Positions 41,091 to 55,400 of a stretch of 64,000 bases of DNA are shown in pieces. A program made the position numbers and the translations under genes. The notes under the pieces were generated by a model. The model did no database searches. It saw only the letters and a program-made list of their open reading frames with translations, and was not told the origin of the DNA. The stretch lies in assembly GCA_905250115.1 (NCBI GenBank), contig CAJNOI010000034.1, positions 112,532 through 176,531 on the forward strand, read 5' to 3'. Origin of the DNA: Adineta steineri. Taxonomy: Eukaryota > Rotifera > Eurotatoria > Adinetida > Adinetidae. How positions within the stretch are numbered: position 1 is the first letter of the stretch; the number at the start of each line of letters is the position of its first letter.

Positions 41091-44000
41091 AGTGATCCAA
41101 TTGAAGCTAATTGTTTAGATCGATTCTTTAATCGATCAAATCTTGATCCACCATTATTATTAGATTTAATTAAAAGTAATTTAGGACATACAGAAGGTGC
41201 AGTTGGTGTTGCATCACTTATGAAAGTTGCTATGTGTATGTATCATCGTGGTATTACAGCAAATATGCAATTTACTTCACTTAATCCTAAAACAGAAGCA
41301 TAAAAATATAATTTACATATTCTTCAAAATTTTGTACCATTTCCAACTCTTCCAAATAATGAAAAATACCTATAGGTGTTAATTCATTTGGAATGGTTGA
41401 TACAACTACACATGCTATTATTGAAGAATATCAACCAAATAAAACATCAACTGTAAATGGTCATATCGATGAAAATCATATTCAAAGCAGACAATAATAT
41501 TTTATTTTTATTTTTTCAAGTAAGTTCTTCATATCTTTTCATTCATTAAATAATTTATTTCTTCTTATTCAGCAAAAAGTCGTCAATCTCTTAACGATCA
41601 ATCAACGATATAGATAATAATGATCATCAAGCTTTTCTTCAACGTATATCTCAACAACTTCTTCTAAAAAGAACTATTAGTTATACACATTCAGTAATCT
41701 TTGTTTTTCTCAATCGTCAACAATTACAAGAACAAATTAATGCTTTTCTTACTTAACAACCATTACCAGGCATTTCAATCATATCACGTCCAACAAAATC
41801 ATTAGCACAGAAAATATGTTTTATTTTTAATGGCTAAGGTCCACAATGGTGGGCTATGGGTAGACGATTATATGAAAATGAACCTTTATTTAATAAATAG
41901 ATTCATTTAACTGATGAAGAAATAACAAAAACTAATAATGGTGAATGGAGATTATTGGAAGAATTAATTGAAAAGAAAAATGAACAAGAATCTCGTATTA
42001 ATGATACAAATATTGTTCAACCACCATTATTTGCTATACAAGTTGCATTAGCAGCTTTACTTGTTTCTTGGAATATATATCCATCATCTATAATATCACA
42101 TAGTGCTGGTGATCAAGCAGCTGCTTTTGTTGCTGGTCGATTAACTTTAGGAGAAACTGTTCGTATGTTAGCTGTTTCAATGAGTGAAGAAGAAGTACAA
42201 AATAAACTTCTGAAAGGTATTGAACATTTGGCTTGTATTGCTGTTGTTAATAGTCGTCGTCGAGTAACAATAAGTGGTGATGAAAAACAATTGATGAAAT
42301 ACAACAAATTCTTTCCATATCTTATCCTAATGTATTTAAAGCACGTCTTCGTATTGAAAATGCATTTCATTCATATCAAATGAATCGATTTGATATTGAA
42401 AAAGAAATGCTTTCATCATTGAAAGATATTCAAGGACTTCCAATACAAGATCAAAAACAAATCTTCAATCGGATATGTGCAAAAGCAAAACTTTATTGAA
42501 GTGTTATTGGTGAGCAAATGAATGATAGTATACCAGTTGATGGTCAATATTGGTGGTCAAATGTGAGACAAGCTGTGAGATTTTATGATGCTATAGCAGC
42601 AATTATAAAAGATGAAGTAGCAAATGTTTTTCTTGAAATTTCACCACATCCAGTTTTAGGTACATCTATTCGCGAATGTTATGAATTAACAAAGCAACAA
42701 CAACAATCATCACCACTTATTCTTCCAACATTAAAACGAAAAGAAGACGAACAAATAATATTACTTACTAGTTTAGCACAACTTACAACATCATCTCATG
42801 TATGGAAACAATATTTTCATATTCGTCAAATTTTACCGTTGAAAAATCATGAATAATATTTTGATAATTTTCCATCGTATAAATTTCATTTGAGTTCATG
42901 TTGGTATGAATCAAAAGATTCATCTATACAACGTTCAGCTAATCGTATATCTACTCACCCATTGTTTGGTATTCGTCAATTAAATGATCAAACAAGTGCA
43001 ACATGAAAAAGTCTTATTAATATTAATTTACCGCAACATGCTTTTTTAAAAGATCATAAAATTCAAGATGCAATTCTTTTCCCAGCTGTTGCTTATCTTG
43101 AACTTGCAACAGCTGCTTGCCATCAATTACTTTCATCAAAAAAAGATGATCAAGAACAACAACCAACACTTATTTTTGAAGACGTAAACTTTATTAAAGC
43201 ACTTATTCTTAATGAACATAAATTAATAGAAGTATTTACACAAATAATTATGCCAATGCGTGAATGGTATATTATATTTTGTAATCAAGATAATCTTAAT
43301 AAATATTCATTAAATGAATTTACTTTACATGCTCAAGGTAAAATTGAAATAGATTTTAAACAACAAAAATCATTAACAATACCTGATAGATGGACAATAC
43401 AACATATAACAAGTGCTTATGAACATCTTTCAACATGCGGTTATCAATATGGATCTAGTTTTCAGAAAATAAAAACATAACGTGGTACTTCAACTACAAT
43501 TCTATCTCAATTATCAGAAGATAACAATAATTGTTCATCTTATTATCTACTTCATCCATATCTAGTTCTATTACCAGGTGTTGAAACAGCATTTCTTCCA
43601 GTACGTATTCAAAAACTTATTTATTCAAGTAAAACAAAAGCAAAGATGAATCAATCAACAAATATCGAAGTATGTGGAAACTATTATGATAATATATGTG
43701 GTATAGATCAAGAAGAAATATATAATCTTGATTTTTGGACATTTCCAATGGAGAATAAAACCGAAGAACCAATATTTACATTTGAAGGTGCTGTTATTCA
43801 ACAAGTTCAAGGTGTACAATCTGGTCGATGGTCAATGGAAAAAACAATTTATGATAAATTAAATTTAACAACTGATTTACCTAATACTGATTATAAAACA
43901 TATTTAGATACAATTGTAAAAGATTATTGTATGAAAAGAGTATGGACTGATGCACCAATCATAAAAGATAAATCAGGTTTACTTCCATCACCTAATCAAA

Positions 44001-46010
44001 TTCTTAATAATCAACTTAATTCTATTAGTAATCAAGATTTAATTGAACCAATCGAACCATTTAATGAATTAGCTACGTATTATGCTCAAATGGCAATAAA
44101 AGATCTTGATTTAAATCAACAACAGCATCCATTATTGAATGCATGTCGTTCTCTTGCTTCAACTTTGCATTCAGAACAAGTAACATGGCATTCAACACAT
44201 CTTCGTCTTATTCAATTAATTGAACGTTTTCCTCGTTTAGAACCATTTTTAATCATATTAAATAAACATGGTTTACATTTAAAAGATATTCTTAATGGAG
44301 AAGAAAATGGTTCAGATATATTTTTTGGTGATGATGATGAAATTGAGCGAAATTTTCAACAAAGTAAAACTCTTATAAGTGCAACTAAAACACAACACAT
44401 TTTTCATTCAATTTGTCAACATTTACAATTACAATATGAGCAAACCAAAGATGATTCATTTGAGAATTATCGATGACGTATATTTTCGTTAACTGATAAT
44501 GATTGTTCAGACATTTTACCTATTCTTGATCTTTTTATTAATTGATTTACATTATGCAGATTCTGATCCAATACAATTTGCAAATGCTCAACAAACATTC
44601 AATATATATATAATTAATCAAAGAAATTTATCTATTATTTATGATGAAACAATTGATTTATATGATAATAAAACATTTGAAAAAATACTAATAGAATCAT
44701 TTCATATTATATTTTCTTCTAATCAACTTCAACGTAATCAAGATTTAACAAAAAAGAATTCTTTAATTACTCGAAATAGTTCATATTTCTCATTATTTTC
44801 ATCTTATTTTTGGTTTTATTGATCAATCGTGATCGTCTGCTGATGTTGATAAAAATAATCGTGTATTAAATAATATTCAACAATGGACAACATTATTAGA
44901 ACAAATCCAAGAATTTAATTTTATTGAATCAACATTAAATCAAAATGAAAGTACATTTATTATTAGTCAAAAAGCAATATCAAATAATATATTACAAACA
45001 CTTAATGAACGAATAAATCAAATATGGTTAATATTTACTAAAGACGATCAAAATAATAAAGATAATTCATATTCATAATTCAACTTTAGATATTATTTGT
45101 TCTTCAATACCAGTTCTATTAACTAATTATAAACAAGCATCTATTAATTTTGCATGGCAACTTGATCAAACATCACTTAACGAAAATAATGATGATTTAG
45201 CATTTCAACAAAATGAAGAACTTATATGTGGAACATTATCACGTATTCTTCAAACAATTTAAAAATCATCACCACATTTTTATCCATTTGTATATGTTCT
45301 TATAAATAATGCTCCATTTAATAATGATTCGAATCTTAATATAATACCATCACCATTTATTGGTCTTGAACGAACTTTAATAATTGAATATGAACGAAAT
45401 TGATTAAAACTTATTGATCTTTAAATATCATTAAATAATAGATTAATATTTATTTATTCTTAAATAGAATATATATGATTAATTCAAGATCATCAACTGA
45501 TACTTGTGAAGTTGTTCTTCCTCTTAATCATACAAATCAAAAATAAGTTCAATATTTAACATGGTATTATGAAATGTTACAAAATAATGATGAACAAAAG
45601 AAATCTAAATACGAACAAATACCTATTATTCCTAAACGAGATGCAGATCAAAAACCATTTCGTCTTTGTGTACCACCATCTCGTTTTCTTTCTGAATTAA
45701 CATGGATCGAAGAAGATAGTGAAGAAGAACTATTACCATCAGATATGGTAGACTGATTTCGCTGGATTTTGTTGATGATATATCATCTCTTATTCATATT
45801 ATACTTGAAGAAACATTTGATTTATTTGTTCAACATAAATTATATGCTGTTGAACCAACAGTTACTTATGAACCATCTCAAGTAATATAAGCATGATTAA
45901 GATGTAATAGTGGTCAAGTTATGGGTACAACAGCTATTCGTATAACTTCATCTGATCAACCACCGAATATGAACAAAAACCAATCGAATAATTTATTAGA
46001 AGGTAATCAG
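41091..46010 (+). pseudogene. Decayed type I polyketide synthase (KS-AT-DH-...-ER)
   Basis: A long relic whose reading frame is still recognisable through at least ten stops and several frame changes. In order: the C-terminal half of a ketosynthase (TGAPVSDPIEAN and KSNLGHTEGAVGVASL at 41078-41300; then SFGMVDTTTHAIIEEY near 41380); an acyltransferase (GPQWWAMGRRLYENEP, the SHSAGDQAAAFVAGRL nucleophile region at about 42100, and YWWSNVRQAVRFYDA, EISPHPVLGTSI at 42550-42670); a dehydratase (HAFLKDHKIQDAILFPAVAYLELA at about 43030); a long linker or methyltransferase-like region (43646-44822); a fragment near 45300-45420 resembling the pre-ketoreductase segment; and enoylreductase ends (RLCVPPSRFLSELTWIEED at 45660; a C-terminal fragment at about 45780-45950) with its middle deleted. 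In-frame stops include 41301, 41835, 43004, 43478 and 45260. The N-terminal KS and its catalytic Cys are absent. Not functional. Confidence 0.85.
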
Positions 46011-46014
46011 ATTT

Positions 46015-46075
46015 TATATTTTCTTTTCTTTTCTTTTTTTTTCTTTTCTTTTCTTTTCTTTTCCTTTCTTTTCGT
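46015..46075. repeat. TTTTC polypyrimidine microsatellite
   Basis: A run of TTTTC/TTTC units immediately downstream of the PKS relic. It marks the end of recognisable PKS sequence and is followed 100 bp later by a telomere-like hairpin. Confidence 0.7.
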
Positions 46076-46171
46076 TCTGTTTCGATCGCATCGAAATATT
46101 TTATTCATACTTGAAAGAAAAGAAAACAAAAAGATATTCGTTCATATTTTTCACCTTTTCTCATAATTTTG

Positions 46172-46226
46172 CGGGTGGGTGTGGATGTATGTCTCTTCTT
46201 CTTTTTCATTCATATCCACACCCACA
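46172..46226. repeat. Telomere-like inverted repeat (copy 3)
   Basis: GCGGGTGGGTGTGGATGTATG faces TCATATCCACACCCACAATT across a short pyrimidine-rich loop; TGGGTGTGGAT pairs with ATCCACACCCA without mismatch. It is located just past the end of the PKS relic. Confidence 0.7.
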
Positions 46227-49200
46227 ATTGATCCTAATAACGCTGATCGATACTTCTTTGTGTTATAGTCATATGTGATCAACTAGTATAGAAAAGAGAT
46301 AAACTAAAAGAATATAGATATAAACTAGAAATAAAAACACTTCGTTAATCTTACTACTAGATCTAAACTTAAATTCAAACCTAAACTGCCAACTCGTTGG
46401 AGTTTGAATTTGAGTTTGGTGCATGTCTATCTAGAGCTACATCTTTGCCTACTCTTTTATCTGAATCCACTGTGCAGTAATAGAATATATGTATCATCTA
46501 TGTGTATTTGTTTCTCTCTTCTTAATTTTTGTCTTCTCTTTTAATAATTTCGATAGGAATAAAAGAAATAAATTGAACAAATATTCATTTAAGTAAATGC
46601 TAGAAATAATGATCGTCGTTATTTAAACATAGAATAGTATTCGTTTACTTGATTTATCGAAATATTTTCTATATTTCTCTTGTTTATTTAAGAAAATAGA
46701 TGAAATTAAATATAAGGTTCATGTAATGATTGATGATATCAATAGAAATATTTCATCTATCATTATCATCATGAATTGTAATGCTACAAACTTGATATGA
46801 AGATTTTTAGTGTTTGATTTATTCGATAAGAGATAATGAGCAATTGTTGATATAAATCTGATAGTTAATCGTCTTGAGGATGAGTATATATTGTCTTTAC
46901 TGTCTCTTTGACATTGATATTAAAAGAAAATTGTTATTTTCTAACGAATTCTTTAATATTTTGATATAAAACTAAATAGAACGAGCATAAATCAATGATA
47001 AGAATGATCAATATATTTGACATAAGTTTGAAGAATATTTTCAAATAGAAGAAAAGCTCAATAAAAATATTGAATCTTAGACGAAAAGTTTTTTCTATTG
47101 TTCTTCTCGATATTTCCATTTAAACATAATTCCTATTGATAACCATACTGAAAATATAAAACTATTTATTAGTTCTTTTTATATAGTTATTTCTGAATAG
47201 ATTTATCAAGGATAAGAAAAATAATGACCAACAGAGAGCGTATAAGAAAGAAAAACAACATTTCGTCACAAATATCGTTATTTGGATGAGGAAGAAAAGT
47301 ATGCGAGATAAAATTAGCTATTGTCGAAGTAATTAAGGAATATGAAAATAAATGATGCACAAAATAAATACACATGTAGCAGATGTTGAATATTTTTCTA
47401 TAGTTTTTAGGTAGAATTCTCATTCAAAAGAATGAGTTTATATTATTTTCTTTTAACACAAAATAATTCCTTTCAAATTTTGTAAATAAATTAAAGAAAA
47501 TAATATTACTAAGAAAGTTAAATGAATTGAATAATTATTTTACAATTAGAAAAACATTTTTATGTAACAATTCCTAGTTAAAAATCTCTACCTGAATCTA
47601 CATATGGATGAATTACAATATTCTTAAATTGTTTTATGAAAACCTTTTTATCTCATTGTTAGTACATTGTACAGTATTGTATTAAAGGAAAATATGTTTC
47701 ATTTTTTCTAATTATTACTCTTGAATTATCTAACATATGAGATATTTTTTTAAGAATCCAGTTTAAAAATTTGAGATTAAACTATATTGATTCGTACACA
47801 ACACATCTAATGCTGATTTTTTCACCAGATTTTTAATCTTTAATCTTGTGTGTGTAATGAGAAATTTCTTCGTCGATTGCAATTGAAATTAGTTGTAAGA
47901 AAGCTATTCCGTGTACTCAAAATCAGTAATTAATCGTCAATGAATTTCTTCCTCATTTTTAACGATAAATTATGATATTATTTACACGTGAACCTTAGTT
48001 TTACTGTTAAATTTAGAAAATCTTATTACTGATTTCATTAGTGGATCAATGTTTTTGTTATAAAATTGAACGTTCACGTTAATTTACACATAGAAGTTAT
48101 GTAACTAAATCGATAAATAAGAACTCTACATGCAGTTTGATATAATGAGAAAAAATAAATTCAGAAAAAAGATTAAAAAATTCTCTAAAATCGATGATTT
48201 GTATTTATTTATTTCTGGAAGGCTTCTCTGCTTATTTATCATCGCTCATTAATTAAAAATCTTGAAAAAGAATGCAAAAAACATAAATGAGAAGTAGAGT
48301 TATAGATTAATATAGAATCATCTAAAATAAACTACACCTTATCGTAAAGAAACGCTTTGAAACGAATGATTGTGATGACGAGGCCTATAGTGTGATTATT
48401 TTTAAAATTACCCAATATCATTCATGTCAAATCTAGTCTTTTCATTTGTTCTAAACGTCTATGATTCTATTTCACTATTCAATTTATAAATTCCTAAATA
48501 ATAAATTTGTAGTTTATAATTGATTACTGAAATCGATGATTAAACATGATTTTCATGACATAAGATGTAACTATGACACTCGTCGGAGATTTTTATAGAA
48601 TCTATTTTCCAATGGTAATAATATGAGCAATAGTTAAATAGAATGAATAATGTTTCAAGTCAATCTGTAATATTTTAAGAGAATTAGAAATTAAAAAAAA
48701 ATCTTATGTAATATTTCGTATAACACTAATGGTTTTTTCTATTTAACCGAAAATTTGAATAAGTTTTTCATTATCTTTTATCACTTGTACCATTATATAT
48801 CGAAGTTATTTTTCATATGACAGAATAGAAATTAAAGGATTGACTGTAGATATAATCTATGAACAAATAATTAATTAGAATTATTTTCTTAAAATATATA
48901 TTAAAAATAAATAATCATTTCTTTGTCTTTGATTTCTATACAATATAAGAAGAGCGACATATGTGCGGGATAAAATCAATATTAATTCTATTTTCAAAGA
49001 AAAAAAGAAATTCTACAAATAATGCGCTTGAAACGAAAAGATGAATTTGATACTAAAATAGATCATATTCTTATTTATTTTTACTCACACTTGTTTTTTT
49101 ATTATAAAACTTAAAGAAACAAGTATTTAGAATAAAAATATGAACTAAATAAGTATCATTATCTCTTTTTATTTTCATGATAACTTAATAAATATTAGAA

Positions 49201-52200
49201 CATAATGCTAAGATTTCTTTGCTGTATCATTTATTAAATCAATTTTAAGTGAATAAACAACTCACACTTATTATTTTCTCTTTCTCGAGGTTAAAAAATC
49301 TCAAATTAAGTTATAGGATTACCGATCATTTGTAACAGATTGCTGAATTGCAGATGATTTTGATCATAAAGAAGAGTAATATCGCTGGACAAGTCATTAG
49401 AAATCCAAATAGTTAAAAAATTTAAGATAATTAATTCTATATTGAAAAATAAATAAATAAATAAAGATTTTGATTATATTTAAAAATTGACTTGATTTTT
49501 CTTCCATAAATAAAATCGATGAAAACAGAATTATTTTTCTCTTTTCTTTTCATGACTTATGTATCCGTCTTGGTTCATTGGTTTTGTTGACCACATGTGA
49601 TTTTTAGTACGAGCAATCAACGACGATATTAAAGAATAAACGTAAAGAAGAGTGGCCTTATAGATGATCGTTTGACAAAACAAGAAAAAATGAGAATTGT
49701 AAGCCCTAGAAATAATTTTTTTGTTGTTGCGAACAACATAACAAAATGCACCCAGGGGGAAAAGAACGTGTCTCTTAGAATATTTTCAAATATCGAAATA
49801 AAACGACTTTTACGTATCGAACCGTGTTCTAATCTTATCTTAAGATTTCGATTAACAACTGTAAAGAATGAAATATCTGTAGTATGATATTTAAGCAATG
49901 AAGAAGAAAATTAACTTTATTCTTATAAAAAGAAAACGTTTCATTTCAAATTGATATTAATATAAAATAAGATAAAGAAGAATTTGATTATTTTAGTTTT
50001 ATCTTATTTCTTAAATAACTATTTAAACATTTTGAGAGAATCAAATCCTTTTTATTTAACATTTTACTTTATATTTGGAGATTTTTAGAATAAAATACTT
50101 TAATTATTCTCATTTAAAAAATGTAAATATTCAGTTTTAAGATGATCGAACTAAAAAAAACATTGAGTATAATAACAAATGCGACGATTACGACATTAAT
50201 AACTTCATGGTCAGCTAGTTGTTCTTCTATATTCTTTATAATAATCATTTTTGTCATGATAATATTACAGTGTAGATTTATTTATTAATAATTAATACCA
50301 AATAAAACTTTGACTACTGATCACTTCTCTAACTACGAACACTTCTTTTTCTTGAACAGTGAGCATTCCTTTTTCAATTCTTCTGTTATTCTAACTCGAG
50401 AATATAAGGATAGGGCAAAGAATAAAAAGAAGTTCATCCTTCTACCATATATTATGATCGATACCTTAATTACCTTTTTGTCAATCACTCCTACACCCTC
50501 ATCTGATAAGATCCAATATTTAATAGAAGCTTATAAGAAATCGGCAAACAAGACTATTAATAGATTTAATAGTAAAATCATAATTGTTCCTCATTTATTT
50601 AATATCAATCTAATCGCTACTATATTACAATATGGAGATTCAATTTCATTCTACTATTGGATCCTATCGAATCTGACTGTAGACTTTTAATACTAGAGAT
50701 TTCAATGTAAATCCGTCTCCGAGCCTCCTAATAAACAGGCTCTCTATTATCGAGGTCATTCTCGATTGTTCTATCATCTTTCATATATGGTGTGATATTT
50801 TTTTACTAGTCTTTTTTGATATATTTGTATATGACATGATCATATGACCATGTACATATATATATATATAAGCCATATGTTGATGAAATATATCATATTT
50901 TTTTTGCTTTTTCTCTCTCTCTCTTTTTTCTTTTCTTTTCTTCTTGTTCTTCTCTTCTGTCGTTCTCTTTCAAATAAACTAGATATAGTGCTTACAATCT
51001 CATTATCGAATTTAATTGTTTGAGAAAATAGATAATGTGAAGATAGGAAGTTGAGTTAGAAACACAAAAGATACAAGATTAGGGCAACAGAAATAAGAAG
51101 GCTGAGAATTATAGTATAAGTGAGTAAAAAATACTTTCACATTCAATTTTAATCAACACTTATTAAATCCATTGGTTGCCAGTCATATTCATCGCTTTTT
51201 ATATCTAAATAAATATGCAGAATAAATCTTCTTGCTTGTCATATATTAACACCTAGGTATAAATCTGTATTTTACTATTATTATGGTTCATACTTTTCCG
51301 AGATTAGTAACAATTTGATACTAATAGTATTTCATCAGGAAGTTTATATATATAATTTAATTTAAATTCCTTATTTTTGTTTTTTTGTCTATCAGTTATA
51401 GATACTGAAGAAACATCATCATACTGTAATGACACATTTCTGAATATCTCAATAATGTCAGAATAGTAATATAACAACAATTCGAAAATCGAGTAATGAG
51501 CATTTTGAAAATCAGAAATATACAGATATAATTGTTAAACTATTCTGGCACGATACGTGAACAGTAATATACTAATATCTCACATGAGTACACATGACAA
51601 TATAATAGTTCAAATTGAATTCATAAATATTGATTTTGTGATGTGAATTATTTGACGTATATGTCGACTTTTATTCCTCAGTTAGTCTCATAGTGACTAC
51701 TATTTCAAAAGTATCACCTTTGTGACAAAAATCTACAGTTTCTTAGATTAAAAGTAAACAAAAGTTATAAATACAGTAAACAATAATGATTTTAACTAAC
51801 ACTTTAACGAAAATTTAAAATGTTATAAATCAAAAACGAATTAGTCTGTTAAATTTGACTATCATTTTATTAAGATAAGAATTGAATTAATAAAAAGAAT
51901 ATAATAAATAAAAAATAGAAGATTAACAAAAAAAAGTACAGTGTAAAGAACATAGAACACAAAAATAAATAAGTTCAAATTATTTTCTTCTACTTAAATA
52001 ACACCGAAAAAAGAAAATGTGATTATAAAAAACTCTTCATATTACATATTTTCTATTCTAATGTACAAAAGATGAGCAAGACATGTGAGTTTATAGTTTC
52101 AATTCATTTGAAGTTACTTTAGTCTTTTTTGTAATAATTGACAAATGTAGATAGTCGAAGAAAATTGAAGTTAATGTGTTCCAACTAATGAAAAGAGTTC

Positions 52201-53800
52201 AATTCATTTCTGAATTATGTTCATAGCTTGCATCGGCTTTCCAAAACTCCAAACTATCTATCGGCAAATATTATAATTGTTATAATATTTAGAATAAAAT
52301 ATATACACATAATATGATATGTTTCATTACTACTTAGAAGTAAAATACAATTCTTATTAATATATTTTTCAATAAATATGTAAATGTAAATACCAATAAT
52401 CGATTCTAAAATAAGTATCCGAGTTGATGTAAATTTAACTTTAGCATTAAAAAGTTTCTTTCTGTAAATAGTAACTGTTGATATTTTTCATTATGTACAT
52501 GTAGATAATTCTACAAAAATAAAATAATAAACCAAATAATATTCCAATAAAAATAAGCTGAAATGTATTTTGTTGAAGAAGAGAAAAGTTTCTGACGATA
52601 CTGGCTGATTCTTCGAATAAGACGATGCATATCACCAACGAATACTAGTAGATTTAATCAATAAAAAATAGATCAGATATATAATATCAATTACTTTATT
52701 ATTCTGTTTATTACTGTAGATAAGTTGAAAAATAATGAGTATTATTCATAAATCTGATACAAATGAACTAGCATTGAAAATAGTAGAAATATCTTCAAAG
52801 AATGGTTTTAGAATTAGAAATATTGGATAGTCTAAGAAGTGTATGTTCCAATAGGTTGTTAATAAATCAATTGACAAATATATTTTCAATATATAAGAAA
52901 TGTTTGTTTATAAAAATTCATAGAGAACATATAGTGATATTAGCTCATTTGTTTTATATATACAATAAGATAATTTTGTACGAAATCCATCAATTGACTT
53001 AAAAATATAGACAGAAATAAAGAAAAAACATGATAATACAAATGATTCATGAGAATATCGACTTATTCATGGATGAGTCACGTCGCGAGGAGGTTGTACA
53101 TCAACGTCTACCTACACTCTCAATTTTCTTTATTTTTAATCTAATTACGTATTGAGCAACAGTAAAAGTTTGTTTCTACGCATAATATAAACGTCGATGT
53201 AATAAGATATGTATCCAACTATTTAAAAATATGAGGGAAATCGTTTATCTAGTATGGACGAAAAAAATATGCATTTACCTTTTTCGTATTGTAGGGCAAA
53301 ATAAAGGCGTATCCGGATTAAAGTGTGGGCTTGCTAAAATGGAGAATTAGGTGACAAATATATCGATTATTGTATAATATGACTGGAGTCGTGTATTTAA
53401 GTTTGAGTAAAAAGTAAGACAACTCACATTTGTTCTGTTTCATACTTAGAGGTAAGATATTAATATTCAAAGTAATCAAGAAGCTTTTTTTCTATAAATG
53501 TTTATGAAATTGAGCATATATCCAGATTCTTCGGAATATTATGCGATTCTTGTATTTAGTGTGGAAAAGAAAATAAGAAACTATTATTATTATTTATTTA
53601 TTTTAAGTTGAAAAGCAAATGGAAATATCTCACTGATTAAATGTCGAATGTTTGATACACATTTATTTGGTTTATTAAAATTAATAAAAACAATTCTATA
53701 TTCAAAAATATTTGATTAAAAACAAAATCAAGTTTGTTCTTTTTTTTTATATTATTCTTGTAAACTAATAGAAATCAAAATCAAAAGATTAAAAACATTA
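46227..53800. other. Gene-free AT-rich region
   Basis: About 7.5 kb with very low GC and no supported gene. Apparent frames (for example 49629-49898 minus, 50310-50690 plus, 52447-52638 minus) lack domains, splice structure and codon bias like that of the neighbouring genes, and several overlap one another on opposite strands. There is a small AT microsatellite at about 50857-50870. I see no transposase, reverse transcriptase or RNA gene. Confidence 0.5.
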
Positions 53801-55400
53801 AACAAATGCAAAAGAAGAATATGATACAATTGAAAAAATGATAGCTGTTCAAAAAATTCTTCAAGAAGAAAAGTAAAATATTGAAAAACAAATTGATATT
53901 ACAACTGATCTGGACAACAAATAACATAACTTAAATTCAATTTTATTGTTTTGAAAGTAAAATTTTATATTAAATTATTTATTTTAAATTGATATTTTGT
54001 TTTATTATATGCATTATTAGATTTAACGTATTATACAGGAGAATTTTTACATATTTTATTTTAAGTAATTTGATCAAATGGTTCAATAGAAGGGTGTATC
54101 ATGTCTATCCTACTCATTCACTCACCCTCACGATCTTATTGATTTTTATATAAAATTTTGTTATCAATATATTATTTTAGAAGAAAATAAACCAAATAAT
54201 TTAATTATATTTGATTTATCTTCATTTAATTATGAGAGGAAAACTGAAGAACAATATTTATTTATTCAAGGTCAAATTCAAAAATAAAATTTTCTTTTTC
54301 TTTACAAATATTTTCAACTTATATTATCATCATTAATTAATTCATTTCAAACAAATCAACAACAACGAAAAGATAAAGATACACATCTTGTAATGTACCA
54401 AGTTTTCTTTCATCGATTTTACAAAAATATGATGAATATTCAATTGAATGTAAAACGGAGTTAACATTAAATGCTTCACAAATACTTATTCTAATGAATT
54501 CATATTCAAATAAAAATATTTTAATTGATATAGGAAAATTACAAATGAATACAGATTCAAATGATAACAGAAATTCTTTATCTATTATACAACATCGACT
54601 TATATTTGATAGATTTTCGATGAGTCGTTTTATTTGAAATGATAAAAATGAATTAATTAATAAAATAATTTTATTAGAATATTTATTATTTGTAACATTA
54701 ATTAATCATCCTTTAAATTCACAAAATGATTCCAGTGAAATTAATAATTATGCATTTTCTGATCAAATTTTTAATGAAAATTCGTTTTTATAAAATTCCA
54801 GAAATTGATAATACTCAACAAGAAGAAGAAGAACAAATTGAAATTAAACATATAAAATCATCAAAATGTATTTCTCAAAAAATAAGATTTACAAGAAGAT
54901 ACAAGTATTTATGAAAAATTCGGTTTAATTTTCAAAGAAAACAAATTGGTTAAGGACTTTATTATTCTCAAATAGATCTTATCAATAATTATATAACTCA
55001 AGATGAAGACTCTAACTTTCTTTATTTAATAATTTAATTAATTGCAATGAATTTTAATTTATTATTAAATTCAACATTTATTATTAGATGGTGTTTGAAA
55101 AAAAACAATTTCAAGTTTTATTAACAAACATTTTAATGTTCAATAAAATACATCAATATTTAATATGAATCTTGAATTTAATAAATCTAATACAATAAAG
55201 TACAGATTTTTTTATTTTAAAATATTTTTAATAATTTTATCTATTTATTTTCCATTAGATTCATCTAAATATTCTATTTCATCTGACATAAAAATAAGAA
55301 ATGAATTTATTTTCAATCTTTCTCAAATTATTTTATTACAAGATCAAAACAAAGCTAGTGCTGATTGTCTTATATTTAATGTAAGTGAAATTATCTAATA
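53801..55400 (+). pseudogene. Unidentified decayed coding relic
   Basis: Several stretches read like bdelloid exons (Asn/Gln/Ser-rich, A-ending codons) but are interrupted by stops: about 53815-53875, 54186-54285, 54405-54600, 54640-54790 and 55165-55398. The phrases NNLIIFDLSSFNYE, KYDEYSIECKTELTLNASQILILMNSYS and FDRFSMSRFI are open in one frame or another. Codon-like periodicity and intron-like T-rich breaks suggest a former gene. I cannot name the family. A telomere-like hairpin sits within it near 54092. Confidence 0.35.
54092..54131. repeat. Telomere-like inverted repeat (copy 4, weak)
   Basis: AGGGTGTATCATG faces CACTCACCCTCACG over about 15 bases. It is the shortest and most degraded of the five similar hairpins; the arms are only partly complementary. 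Confidence 0.4.

Noticed and set aside
41301..45545. Stops in the PKS relic as evidence of a recoded genetic code
   Set aside because: Stops fall at different amino-acid positions, TAA, TAG and TGA are all involved, and frameshifts and deletions are also present; neighbouring genes use all stops normally.
49629..49898. Overlapping frames on both strands (89 aa minus, 71 aa plus)
   Set aside because: Neither has features, and the two contradict each other; consistent with chance in a slightly less AT-rich patch.
50310..50690. 126-aa frame on the plus strand
   Set aside because: No recognised motif or supporting exon structure, and composition like flanking noncoding DNA. Could be a real orphan, but I cannot support it.
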